In this document: one piece after another, positions 24,577 to 33,207 of the stretch
How the letters are laid out: the number at the start of each line of letters is the position of its first letter
Position numbering within the stretch: position 1 is the stretch's first letter
Assembly (NCBI RefSeq): GCF_900184935.1
Contig: NZ_FXYE01000005.1
Span: 1-64,000, forward strand
Direction: 5' to 3'
Origin: Actibacterium lipolyticum
GTDB lineage: Bacteria > Pseudomonadota > Alphaproteobacteria > Rhodobacterales > Rhodobacteraceae
DNA: 64,000 nt
Made by a program: the position numbers and the translations under genes
Notes under the pieces: generated by a model
What the model was told of the DNA's origin: nothing
Databases searched by the model: none
The model's input: the letters and a program-made list of their open reading frames with translations, nothing else

Positions 24577-25350
24577 TCAGGACGACTCGCGCGCGATCAT
24601 GGCTTCGATTGTGGCGATGGTGTCGGACAATGCTTTGGTAACGCCGTCCCGTTTGCCTTCGAACCTTGATGTGGGGATGGGCACGGAAAGGGCGTGCACC
24701 TCGCCCGCGTAATCCAGAAACGCGGCGCCGATGGCGGAGATCCCATCGGTGTGTTCGTTGTCATCTGCGGCGATGTTTGTCGCGCGAACAGTGTCTAACA
24801 TTGCGGAATACGCGCCCCAGTCGTGGGTTTCGCCGCGCCGTTTCCATTCTTCGCGCACCAAGGTTTCGGCGCGATCAATCGGCAGTTTGGCCAACGCGGC
24901 CCGCCCGTTTGCGGTGTTGGTCAGGGGGAACACCTCGCCCACCGATGAAATCGCGCGCAGGCGGTGCGTGCCGGGAACCTGATCCAGAAAGATCATGCCA
25001 GACCCGCGCAGAACCGACAGGTCAACCGTTTCGCCCAGCTTTTGGGACAGTTCGGAAATTGCCAGACGGCATGTTTCGACGATGTTGAACTGCGCCGCCG
25101 ACGCAAGCGCGGTGATTTCAGGCCCAAGGCGAAAACCGCCGTTGCCCATGGTGATGATCAACCGTTCTTCTTGAAGGGCGGCAACGATTCGCTGAACCGT
25201 GGATCGGGCAAGCCCCACGCGTTCGGAAATTTGCCCCAACGACAGGCCGGTGGGGTCATCCCGCAACGCGCGAAGCACCGATGCCGCGCGTCCAATGACC
25301 TGAATCCCGTTGCGTGCTTGGCTTTTGCCGCTTTCGTTTTCCTGCACCAT
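24577..25350 (-). CDS. IclR-family regulator
   Basis: A 257-residue regulator. Start taken at 25350 after AAGGCG; the frame is open further but has no good start. The N-terminal winged helix is GIQVIGRAASVLRALRDDPTGLSLGQISERVGLARSTVQRIVAALQEERLI, and the C-terminal effector domain has the family ending ALSVPIPTSRFEG. It lies between the homogentisate operon and the divergent cyclase-BKACE operon. It probably controls the latter, perhaps both. Confidence 0.92.
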   Translation of the reverse strand: MVQENESGKSQARNGIQVIGRAASVLRALRDDPTGLSLGQISERVGLARSTVQRIVAALQEERLIITMGNGGFRLGPEITALASAAQFNIVETCRLAISELSQKLGETVDLSVLRGSGMIFLDQVPGTHRLRAISSVGEVFPLTNTANGRAALAKLPIDRAETLVREEWKRRGETHDWGAYSAMLDTVRATNIAADDNEHTDGISAIGAAFLDYAGEVHALSVPIPTSRFEGKRDGVTKALSDTIATIEAMIARESS

Positions 25351-25456
25351 TACGCCTTGTCCCTTGATCGATGATCTTCTCTTGCACGGCTGTCCCAATA
25401 ATTCCAGCCATCTTATCCCGCAATGTGGTACACTTGCATCGATTGTAAGAAAAACA

Positions 25457-25488
25457 TTGACCGCAATGCGATGCATGTGCATCACTAT
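25457..25488. promoter_or_regulatory. Promoter/operator between iclR and the cyclase operon
   Basis: TTGACC (25457-25462) is a possible -35 box for the plus-strand operon. The palindrome GATGCATGTGCATC (25470-25483, 6-bp arms) lies where the -10 and spacer would be; related TTGCATCGAT and AATGCGAT pieces are on both sides. A likely IclR-protein site. Confidence 0.5.
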
Positions 25489-25577
25489 GCGAGACGGATG
25501 GGAGGAACATCCAGACAATTTAATCGCATAGTGCAGGGGCAAAAACGGCCTTCCTGCAAACAGAGAGGGATTGTGTC

Positions 25578-26414
25578 ATGATCACGGTCAGAGGGATCGA
25601 ATTTGAGGAAAACACCAACAACTCTATGGGGTTGGAGTTTTATAACCTAAGCCACCGTTTCGGGTTTCAGAACCCCAACTGGCCCTATTTCCAAGACACC
25701 AAGATCGAGCGTATCCATTATATGGCCAAGTCCGGCGTGCTAAGCCAACGCATCACCACCACGATGCACGCGACGACCCATATTGACGCACCAGCCCACG
25801 TCGTTCAGGGCACCCCGTTCATCGACGAAGTTCCGCTGCCGCATTTCTTTGGCACCGGCATCGTCGTGTCCCTGCCCAAAAAGAAATGGGAGCCGATCAC
25901 AGGCGAAGATCTGGAAAAAGCCTGCGGCCATGTGATCCGCAAGGGTGACGTTCTGATCATCAACACCGGATGGCACCACGATTACGAAGACGGAGACTAT
26001 TTCGCCTATTGTCCGGGTTTTGTGGCCTCGGCTGGTGAATGGATGGTTGAAAAGGGCGTTAAGGTTGTGGGCCACGATACGCAGGCAAACGACCACCCGC
26101 TGGCCACGGCGATCGGGCCTCAGCGGAACGGCCCGCTGCTGCCGCATCTGGAAGAAGAATACAAAGAATGGTCCGGCGGCAACGACTGGAAAGACGATTT
26201 CCCAGATTGGGAGCCCGTTCACCAGATCCTGTTCAAGAACGGTATTCTGGGCATTGAAAACGTTGGCGGCGATCTGGACGCGGTCACCGGCAAACGCTGC
26301 ACCTTTGCGTTTTTCCCATGGAACTGGGACCGTGGCGATGGCTGCATCATCCGCCTTGTTGCGATGATCGACAAGGAACAGAACTATCGTATCGAAGCTG
26401 GCGAAAGCTTCTGA
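25578..26414 (+). CDS. Cyclase-family metal hydrolase (KynB/isatin hydrolase-like)
   Basis: A 278-residue member of the family that hydrolyses cyclic or aryl amides with a metal ion. The family motif appears as HATTHIDAPAHV (residues about 64-75), close to HxGTHxDxPxH, and later KGDVLIINTGW and VGHDTQANDHP. Start after GAGAGGGA. First gene of the long operon, followed by a cupin, an SDR and a 3-hydroxyacyl-CoA-dehydrogenase-family protein. It may open a ring (lactam, lactone or imide) of the imported compound (inference). Confidence 0.88.
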   Translation: MITVRGIEFEENTNNSMGLEFYNLSHRFGFQNPNWPYFQDTKIERIHYMAKSGVLSQRITTTMHATTHIDAPAHVVQGTPFIDEVPLPHFFGTGIVVSLPKKKWEPITGEDLEKACGHVIRKGDVLIINTGWHHDYEDGDYFAYCPGFVASAGEWMVEKGVKVVGHDTQANDHPLATAIGPQRNGPLLPHLEEEYKEWSGGNDWKDDFPDWEPVHQILFKNGILGIENVGGDLDAVTGKRCTFAFFPWNWDRGDGCIIRLVAMIDKEQNYRIEAGESF

Positions 26415-26424
26415 TCCATCCTGC

Positions 26425-26454
26425 GGTGCCGCTGCGTTCCCAACCGGCGGCACC
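26425..26454 (+). other. Intercistronic hairpin after the cyclase gene
   Basis: GGTGCCGC / GCGGCACC form a perfect 8-bp stem with a 14-nt loop in the 62-bp gap between the cyclase and cupin genes. The stem resembles the one after hmgA (20421). No T-tract follows. Confidence 0.4.
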
Positions 26455-26476
26455 CAAACGAATGCGAGGGTGGGAC

Positions 26477-26824
26477 ATGCACGTAAAACGTTTTGATGAC
26501 GCACAGCCATACGACGCTCCGAACCATTGGGGCGTAACCGGATTGCGGTTGCAGGGCTTCGAAGAGGGCGGGCCGACCAACCAATGGGTTGGGCTAAGTC
26601 AGTTCCTTCCCGGCGGCGGCGCCGGGCCGGACAGCACGCCGTTTGAAAAGGTCTATGTGGTTCTGGACGGCGAAATGACCGTCACAATTGATGGAACAGA
26701 GACTGTTTTGCGCAAATTCGACAGCGCGACCATCCCCCCGAACGAAATCCGCCACCTCGAAAACCGTTCGAACCTCGTATGCACGATGCTTGTCGTTATC
26801 CCATACCCGCCGGAGGCCAAATAA
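26477..26824 (+). CDS. Small cupin-domain protein
   Basis: A 115-residue single cupin domain. The barrel is visible as GLSQFLPGGGAGPDSTPFEKVYVVLDGEMTVTIDGTETVLRKFDSATIPPNEIRHLENR. The usual first-motif HxH is missing (DSTPFEKVY), and one His remains (IRHLEN), so metal binding is weak or absent. Start at 26477 after GGGTGGGAC; an in-frame ATG at 26462 is possible. It overlaps the SDR gene by 1 bp (TAATG). Role unknown, perhaps isomerase or binding protein of the pathway. Confidence 0.85.
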   Translation: MHVKRFDDAQPYDAPNHWGVTGLRLQGFEEGGPTNQWVGLSQFLPGGGAGPDSTPFEKVYVVLDGEMTVTIDGTETVLRKFDSATIPPNEIRHLENRSNLVCTMLVVIPYPPEAK

Positions 26825-27618
26825 TGTCCCTTTCCGATCCACTTTCTATGTTTGACGTAAAGGGCAAGGTTGCGCTGATTACCGGTGCGTCTGGTGCGTT
26901 TGGTATGGTCGCCGCGCGGGTTTTGGCCGGGGCAGGGAGCAAAATTGTGCTGGCCGCGGGGAACCCTGACGCGTTGTCCGAAATTGCCGAAGAATGCCGC
27001 GCGGCAGGGGCCGAAGTTGCGGAAATTAACGCGCGCCCGTCTGATGAGGCCGCGTGTGAAGATATGGTCGCCCAGGCGGCGGCTGCGTTTGGTGCGCTTG
27101 ATATTCTGGTCGTTGCCTCGGGCATGAACAAGGTCGCCAAGATCGAAGAGATGGCGCCAGAAACATTCACCAGTGTGATGGATGCCAATGTGACGCAAAG
27201 CTGGTTGTTGGCCCGCGCCGCAACCCGCCAGATGAAGGCGCAGGGCAGCGGCGGTAAGATTGTTCTTGTGTCATCGGCGCGCGGTTTGTTGGGTCATCCG
27301 GCGGGATACACTGCCTATTGCGCCTCTAAAGCGGCCGTTGACGGGATTACCAAGGCCCTTGGGTGCGAGCTTGGCCCCACCGGCATCACCGTAAACGCAA
27401 TCGCGCCAACTGTGTTCCGCAGCCCCCTGACCGCGTGGATGTTCGAAGACACCCCCGACGCCAAAACCGTTCGCGATGGTTTCTTGACGCGCGTTCCAAA
27501 GGGGCGGTTGGGCGAACCCGAAGACCTTGCCGGGCCGCTGTTGTTCTTGGCGTCGAAGGCGTCGGATTTTTACACCGGGCACATTCTGTACGCCGATGGC
27601 GGCTATACGGCGGGCTGA
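26824..27618 (+). CDS. SDR-family oxidoreductase
   Basis: A 264-residue short-chain dehydrogenase. Cofactor motif TGASGAFG near residues 19-26; the catalytic residues are in LVSSARG and YCASKAAV; C-terminal ILYADGGYT. The N-A-G position reads VASGMN, a small change. Start at 26824, overlapping the stop of the cupin gene. It probably oxidises a hydroxyl group in the same pathway as the next gene, which begins 3 bp later. Confidence 0.92.
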   Translation: MSLSDPLSMFDVKGKVALITGASGAFGMVAARVLAGAGSKIVLAAGNPDALSEIAEECRAAGAEVAEINARPSDEAACEDMVAQAAAAFGALDILVVASGMNKVAKIEEMAPETFTSVMDANVTQSWLLARAATRQMKAQGSGGKIVLVSSARGLLGHPAGYTAYCASKAAVDGITKALGCELGPTGITVNAIAPTVFRSPLTAWMFEDTPDAKTVRDGFLTRVPKGRLGEPEDLAGPLLFLASKASDFYTGHILYADGGYTAG

Positions 27619-27621
27619 TTG

Positions 27622-28548
27622 ATGAAAAAGAACCAACAGTTTGCGGTGATTGGTGCGGGGCTGATGGGCCACGGCATTGCTTTGACGCTGGCGCGGGCGG
27701 GTCAATACGTCATCATCACCGATCCGGTGGAAGAGGCGCGTAAAACCGTCAGCGCGCGGATCAGCGAAAGCCTGTCCCTGATGGGCGAGCCGCCCGAAAA
27801 CATCGCGAAGATCCTTAAAAAGATCGAAATCACCGACAGCATCGCGACAGCCGTTCAAAACGCCGTGGCCGTGTTCGAAGCCGCGCCCGAAAAGCTGGAC
27901 CTGAAACGCCGCATTTTCGCAGAGGTAGAGGCCCACGCCCCGCAGTCCTGCATCCTTGCATCGAACACGTCGGTCATGCCGATCACCCAGATCATGGCGG
28001 GGCTTGCCCACAAGGGCCGCGCGCTTGGCACTCACTGGTGGAACCCGCCGCACATGATCCCGCTGGTCGAAGTTATTCGGACAGAACACACTGACGACAG
28101 CGCGGTTGATTTCATGATGGCACTTTTGGCCGATGCGAAGAAGACGCCGGTTTTGGTGGCAAAAGACGTTCCCGGTTTTATCGGCAACCGCCTGCAACAC
28201 GCCCTGTGGCGCGAGGCGATAAGCCTTGTCGAACGCGGAATTTGCGATGCCGAGTCCGTGGATACGGTGGTCAAATCCTGCTTTGGGCGGCGCTTGTCGG
28301 TGCTGGGCCCGTTGGAAAATGCCGATCTGGTTGGCACCGATCTGACGCTGGATATTCACAGTCAGGTCCTTGCCGATCTAGAGGCACGCCAAGGCCCTTC
28401 GCCCTTGTTAGAGGCGCTGGTCGCTGACGGGAAACTGGGCATGAAGACGGGGCAGGGGTTTCGCAGTTGGACGCCGGAACAGGCGGCAGAGGTGCGTAAC
28501 CGTGTTACGACCCATCTTAAGAAACTGGACAGTATTCTGCCAGAATAG
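27622..28548 (+). CDS. 3-hydroxyacyl-CoA dehydrogenase-family NAD enzyme
   Basis: A 308-residue protein with the Rossmann start FAVIGAGLMGHGIALTLARAG (about 7-27), the SNTSVMPI and GTHWWNPPHMIPLVEVI catalytic blocks and the C-terminal KDVPGFIGNRLQHALWREA domain. Free beta-hydroxy acid oxidisers such as carnitine 3-dehydrogenase belong to the same family. The operon also holds a BKACE enzyme, so oxidation of a beta-hydroxy acid to a beta-keto acid followed by BKACE cleavage is a reasonable reading, by analogy with carnitine breakdown. Confidence 0.88.
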   Translation: MKKNQQFAVIGAGLMGHGIALTLARAGQYVIITDPVEEARKTVSARISESLSLMGEPPENIAKILKKIEITDSIATAVQNAVAVFEAAPEKLDLKRRIFAEVEAHAPQSCILASNTSVMPITQIMAGLAHKGRALGTHWWNPPHMIPLVEVIRTEHTDDSAVDFMMALLADAKKTPVLVAKDVPGFIGNRLQHALWREAISLVERGICDAESVDTVVKSCFGRRLSVLGPLENADLVGTDLTLDIHSQVLADLEARQGPSPLLEALVADGKLGMKTGQGFRSWTPEQAAEVRNRVTTHLKKLDSILPE

Positions 28549-28578
28549 AGACGTTTTACCAGCTTGGGAGGGCTGAAA

Positions 28579-29865
28579 ATGGGAGGAAAGATCGTGAAAA
28601 GACTTAGCACTCGCCGTCAATTCATCAGGACCGGGGCCGCCGTTTTGGCCGCGCCCGCGCTGCTTAGCGCCACCCGCGCTTATGCCGCGACGCCCACCTT
28701 CAAGGTTGGCCATGTCAGCCCGCGCACCGGCCCGCTTGCCGGCTTCGCCGAGGCCGATGATTACATCCTAAAGGCCATCACACAGAAATTCGGGGCCGGG
28801 GTGGAAAACAACGGCAAGGCCTGGAACATCGAAGTTATTTCCAAGGACAGTCAGTCCAACCCCAACCGCGCCGCCGAAGTTGCAAGCGAACTGATCCTGT
28901 CGGACGAGGTGGACATCATCGTCGCCGCCTCGACCCCGGATACGGTGAACCCCGTCGCCGATCAGGCCGAAATCAACGAGGTTCCCTGCATCACCACCGA
29001 TTGCCCGTGGCAGCCGTATTTCTTTGGCCGCGGCGGCAACCCCGGCGAAGGCTTCGAAAGCACGTACCATTTCTTTTGGGGTCTGGAAGATGTGATCGGC
29101 GTGTTCCTTGCGATGTGGGGCAGCGCAGGCGTGGGCAAAAACGTTGGCGGCCTGTTCCCCAACGATGCGGACGGCAACGCATGGGGCGACGCAGAGCTTG
29201 GCCTGCCAAAACCGTTGGCGGCGGCGGGCTATAGCCTGACCGATCCGGGCCGGTATCAGCCGATGTCGGATGATTTCACCAACCAGATCGCGGCGTTTAA
29301 GGATGCGGGTTGCGAAATCGTCACCGGCAATATGATCCCGCCAGATTTCGGCACCTTCTGGGCGCAGGCCGCGCAGCAAGGGTTTAACCCCAAGATCGTG
29401 ACCATCGGCAAGGCGCTGTTGTTCCCCAGTGTGATCGAAGGTCTGGGTGACCGCGGCATCGGCCTAAGTTCAGAGGTCTGGTGGTCGCCCGCGCATCCGT
29501 TTGCATCGTCGTTGACGGGCACCTCGGCGGCGGATCTGGCGAATGGTTACACCGCTGAAACGGGCCGCGCGTGGACACAGCCGATTGGGTTCAAACACGC
29601 GCTGTTCGAAGTGGTCGCCGACGTGGTCGCCCGATCCGAAGATCTGGAAGACCCGGCCGCAAACATCGCGGCCATCGCGGGCACCAATATTCAGTCCATC
29701 GTGGGGCCGATCAATTGGGCAAACGGTCCGGTGAAAAACGTCACTAAAACACCGCTTGTTGCGGGTCAGTGGCAAAAGCAGGGCGATGGTATCGACCTGA
29801 AAATCGTGACGAACGAAACCGCGCCGGACATCCCGCTGACGGGTGAATTGATGCTGTTGAGTTAG
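28579..29865 (+). CDS. HAAT-family substrate-binding protein, Tat-exported (system 2)
   Basis: The periplasmic receptor of importer system 2, 428 residues from ATG 28579 (GGGAGG site; a GTG 15 bases later is also preceded by GGAGG). The twin-arginine signal is STRRQFIRTGAAVLAAPALL, cleavage near AYA-A. Shares many blocks with the system-1 receptor (QSNPNRAAEVA, YHFFWGLEDV, SSEVWWSPAHPF). The next four genes encode its transporter in the same order as in system 1. Confidence 0.93.
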   Translation: MGGKIVKRLSTRRQFIRTGAAVLAAPALLSATRAYAATPTFKVGHVSPRTGPLAGFAEADDYILKAITQKFGAGVENNGKAWNIEVISKDSQSNPNRAAEVASELILSDEVDIIVAASTPDTVNPVADQAEINEVPCITTDCPWQPYFFGRGGNPGEGFESTYHFFWGLEDVIGVFLAMWGSAGVGKNVGGLFPNDADGNAWGDAELGLPKPLAAAGYSLTDPGRYQPMSDDFTNQIAAFKDAGCEIVTGNMIPPDFGTFWAQAAQQGFNPKIVTIGKALLFPSVIEGLGDRGIGLSSEVWWSPAHPFASSLTGTSAADLANGYTAETGRAWTQPIGFKHALFEVVADVVARSEDLEDPAANIAAIAGTNIQSIVGPINWANGPVKNVTKTPLVAGQWQKQGDGIDLKIVTNETAPDIPLTGELMLLS

Positions 29866-29895
29866 GGTGCGAAGGCCCCGTTGGATGGAAATACT

Positions 29896-30624
29896 ATGAC
29901 GCCAATTCTTGAACTTAGGGGCCTGCAAAAGGCCTTCGGGGCGGTCACCGTTGCCGATAGCCAAAGCTGGGCGCTTGCGCCCGGCGAAGCGCTTGGCGTT
30001 TTGGGGCCAAACGGGGCGGGCAAGACATCGATGTTCAATCTGGTGACGGGGACGTTGCCAGCTGACGGGGGGCAGATATTGCTGAACGGTCGGGACATCA
30101 TGCCTTGGCCCGCCGCGCGCCGGTGCCGTGCCGGTATTGCGCGCAGCTTTCAGGTGCCTCAGCCGTTTGGCGGCATGACGATCTTTGAAAACACCTTTGT
30201 CGCGGCGACCCAAGGCGCGCGCCTTTCCGGTTCCGCGGCCGAGGATCTGTGCCTTGACGTACTAAACCGCACCAGCCTGCTGCCCAAAGCCAACGTTTTG
30301 GCGGGGGGGCTGACCTTGCTTGAACGCAAAAGGTTGGAACTGGCCCGCGCAATGTGCGCCCAGCCCAGCGTCATCCTGTTGGACGAAATCGCCGGTGGGC
30401 TGACGGAACATGAATGCAAATCGCTGATCGAAACGATCATGGGGCTGCGGGAAACCGGGGTTTCCATCGTGTGGATCGAACATGTGGTGCATGCGCTTTT
30501 GGCCGTTGTTGACCGGCTGTTGGTCATCGATTTCGGCAAAAAGATCGCCGAGGGAGAGCCAGAAGCCATCATGCAAAGCCCCGAAGTGCGCGAAATTTAT
30601 CTGGGGATCGAAGCGGATGTCTGA
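29896..30624 (+). CDS. HAAT-family ABC transporter ATPase, LivG type (system 2)
   Basis: A 242-residue ATPase. Walker A GPNGAGKTS at about 36-44, Walker B VILLDEIAGGLTEHE, signature region LTLLERKRLELARA as in system 1, H-loop WIEHV. Start at ATG 29896; the ribosome site is weak. It overlaps the LivF-type gene by 8 bp. Confidence 0.93.
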   Translation: MTPILELRGLQKAFGAVTVADSQSWALAPGEALGVLGPNGAGKTSMFNLVTGTLPADGGQILLNGRDIMPWPAARRCRAGIARSFQVPQPFGGMTIFENTFVAATQGARLSGSAAEDLCLDVLNRTSLLPKANVLAGGLTLLERKRLELARAMCAQPSVILLDEIAGGLTEHECKSLIETIMGLRETGVSIVWIEHVVHALLAVVDRLLVIDFGKKIAEGEPEAIMQSPEVREIYLGIEADV

Positions 30625-31321
30625 AACGATCCTTTCCATTTCCGGGCTTGATGCGGGCTATGGCGATTTTCAGGCCTTGTACCGCGTCGATCTGTCCGTC
30701 AACGCGGGCGAAGTGGTGGCCGTTATCGGCGCGAATGGCGCGGGCAAGACCACGTTGATGCGTTCGGTTTCGGGCCTGATCAAGACGGCGCCGGAAACCG
30801 TGGTTTGGCAAAACCAAGGGATCGGCGCGTTGCGGGCCGATCAGATCGCGGCCAAGGGTATCGCGCTGGTGCCCGAAGGGCGGCAGTTGTTCAAATCGCT
30901 CAGCGTCGAAGAAAACCTGATCATCGGTGGGCAACTGGGCCGAAAGGGCCCGTGGAACCTGCGCCGAATTTACGACCTGTTCCCAATTCTGGAAGAGCGG
31001 CGCGATGTACCGGCAACGTCGTTATCAGGGGGGCAGCAACAGATGGTCGCCATCGGCCGCGCGCTGATGTCGAACCCGGACCTGTTGTTGATGGATGAAA
31101 TCAGCCTTGGTCTGGCCCCGGTCATCATCAAATCAATCTATGACGCGCTGCCCGGCATCGTTGGCGAAGGCTTGGCCGCGATCGTGGTGGAACAAGACAT
31201 TGCAAAGGCGCTTTCGGTTAGTTCGCGGGTTTATTGCCTGCAAGAGGGCCGCGTTTCGCTGACGGGCGCTTCGCACGACATCTCGCGCGAGGCGATCAGC
31301 CGCGCCTATTTTGGAGTTTAG
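30617..31321 (+). CDS. HAAT-family ABC transporter ATPase, LivF type (system 2)
   Basis: A 234-residue ATPase with Walker A GANGAGKTT, signature LSGGQQQM, Walker B LLLMDEISLGLAP. Start at 30617, inside the end of the LivG-type gene. The LivH-type gene follows after 3 bp. Confidence 0.93.
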   Translation: MSETILSISGLDAGYGDFQALYRVDLSVNAGEVVAVIGANGAGKTTLMRSVSGLIKTAPETVVWQNQGIGALRADQIAAKGIALVPEGRQLFKSLSVEENLIIGGQLGRKGPWNLRRIYDLFPILEERRDVPATSLSGGQQQMVAIGRALMSNPDLLLMDEISLGLAPVIIKSIYDALPGIVGEGLAAIVVEQDIAKALSVSSRVYCLQEGRVSLTGASHDISREAISRAYFGV

Positions 31322-31324
31322 GGA

Positions 31325-32185
31325 ATGGATTGGATCAACGCGACCATTCAGGGCACGTTGCTGGGCGGGCTGTATGCCCTTTTCGCGGCAGGTTTGAGCC
31401 TGATTTTCGGGATCATGCGGCTGGTTAACATCGCGCATGGCGATCTGATCGTTCTGTCGGCCTATCTTGCGCTGACGGTGACAATGGCGATTGGTGTGCA
31501 TCCGTTTCTGGCGCTGGTGTTTGTAGTCCCTGCGATGGCGGTGTTGGGATACGCCTTGCAGCGGACGGTCTTGAACCGGACCATGGGCGACGATTTGTTG
31601 CCGCCGCTTTTGGTAACCTTCGGCTTTTCCGTGATCATTCAGAACGCGCTTCAGATCGGGTACACCGCCGATCCGCAAAAGTTGAAGGCGGGCGCGATTG
31701 AAACGGCAAGTCTGTCCATCGGCCCGATAACCGTTGGCGTATTGCCGTTGCTGGTGTTTATCGCCGCGATTGTCGTGATCGGAGCGTTGCAGTGGATGTT
31801 TTACAAAACTGCCCTTGGCCGCGCATTCCGCGCCACGTCTGACCTTCAGGATATTGCGCAGCTGATGGGGCTGAACCGCGCCCATGTCTTTGGCTTGGCG
31901 ATGGGGCTTTCATTGGCGGTAACGGCCTTGGCGGGGGTGTTTCTGGGCATTCGCACCTCGTTTGATCCGGCGGCGGGCGGATCGCGCCTGATCTTCGGGT
32001 TCGAGGCGGTGATTATCGGCGGCTTAGGCAACATCTGGGGCACATTGGCTGGCGGCGTGATCTTGGGCGTGGCGCAAACGCTGGGCGCGAAATTGAACCC
32101 CGGTTTTCAGGTCTTGGCGGGTCACATCGTCTTCCTTCTGATCCTTGCTGTGCGTCCGCGCGGCCTTTTCCCAAGGATGGACTGA
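31325..32185 (+). CDS. HAAT-family permease, LivH type (system 2)
   Basis: A 286-residue membrane permease with the LivH hallmark GIMRLVNIAHGDLIVLSAY near the N-terminus and FEAVIIGGLGNIWGTLAGGVILG near the C-terminus. Its TGA overlaps the ATG of the LivM-type gene by one base (TGATG). Confidence 0.93.
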   Translation: MDWINATIQGTLLGGLYALFAAGLSLIFGIMRLVNIAHGDLIVLSAYLALTVTMAIGVHPFLALVFVVPAMAVLGYALQRTVLNRTMGDDLLPPLLVTFGFSVIIQNALQIGYTADPQKLKAGAIETASLSIGPITVGVLPLLVFIAAIVVIGALQWMFYKTALGRAFRATSDLQDIAQLMGLNRAHVFGLAMGLSLAVTALAGVFLGIRTSFDPAAGGSRLIFGFEAVIIGGLGNIWGTLAGGVILGVAQTLGAKLNPGFQVLAGHIVFLLILAVRPRGLFPRMD

Positions 32186-33204
32186 TGAACAACCACGAAG
32201 TTTCGCGCACCACACGTCTAAGCACTGCGGCGATGATCGTGCTGGCCGGTATTCTGATCGTCATGGCCGCCGCGCCGTGGTGGGCAGGCCGCGCCGATTT
32301 GCGCCTGTTCGGAGAGATCTTTCTTTACCTGTCGCTGGCATCGCTGTGGAACCTGTTGGCCGGTTACGCCGGGTTGGTGTCGGTTGGGCAGCAGGCCTAT
32401 GTGGGGTTCGGCGGGTATGTTTTGTTCGCGCTGACCATGTTGGCCGGGATCAGCCCCTTGGCGGCTTTGCCGATTGTTATGGTGCTGGGCGGGTTGATCG
32501 CGGTGCCGGTTGCGGCGCTGTTGTTCCGGTTGCGCGGGGCCTATTTCGCCATCGGCACATGGGTCATGGCCGAGGTCTTTCGCCTGTCCGCTGCGCAGAT
32601 CACGGTGATGGGCGGCGGGTCTGGCACATCGTTGCCCGCGTCTATCGTGAAATCCATGGCCGATGGCCGCTCCGCCCGCGAGGCGTTGGCCTATTGGCTG
32701 GCGCTTGGGGTGGCGGTTCTGGTGCTTGGCACGGTTTACCTGTTCCTGCGGTCGCGCCAAGGCGTCGCGCTGATGGCGCTGCGCGATAACGAACTGGCGG
32801 CGAAATCGCTTGGCATCGACATCTGGCGCAGCAAATTCGTGGTTTACGTTGTAACGGGCGCGCTAACGACCTTGGTCGGGGCGCTGATCTTTATGCAAAA
32901 GCTGCGCATTTCGCCCGACGCCGCGTTTTCCACGAACGACTGGACGGCCTTCGTGATCTTTATCGTCGTTATCGGCGGAATAGGCACGGTTGAGGGGCCG
33001 ATTATCGGCACGCTGGTCTATTTCGCACTGCGTGAAACGCTGGCCGATTTGGGCTCTGTCTATCTGATCGCACTGGGCGCGGTTGCCATTCTTATCATGC
33101 TTAAAGCGCCGCGCGGCCTTTGGGGGCTGATCCGCGGAACACGCGGGATCGAACTGTTCCCGCTCAGCCGCCGTGTGCGCGCCACCACCAACAAGGATAC
33201 CTGA
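32185..33204 (+). CDS. HAAT-family permease, LivM type (system 2)
   Basis: A 339-residue permease. NLLAGYAGLVSVGQQAYVGFGGY (about 53-75) and the C-terminal GGIGTVEGPIIGTLVYF are the family marks; about nine membrane helices. Followed by the BKACE gene after 3 bp, so importer and enzyme are co-transcribed. Confidence 0.93.
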   Translation: MNNHEVSRTTRLSTAAMIVLAGILIVMAAAPWWAGRADLRLFGEIFLYLSLASLWNLLAGYAGLVSVGQQAYVGFGGYVLFALTMLAGISPLAALPIVMVLGGLIAVPVAALLFRLRGAYFAIGTWVMAEVFRLSAAQITVMGGGSGTSLPASIVKSMADGRSAREALAYWLALGVAVLVLGTVYLFLRSRQGVALMALRDNELAAKSLGIDIWRSKFVVYVVTGALTTLVGALIFMQKLRISPDAAFSTNDWTAFVIFIVVIGGIGTVEGPIIGTLVYFALRETLADLGSVYLIALGAVAILIMLKAPRGLWGLIRGTRGIELFPLSRRVRATTNKDT

Positions 33205-33207
33205 CCA

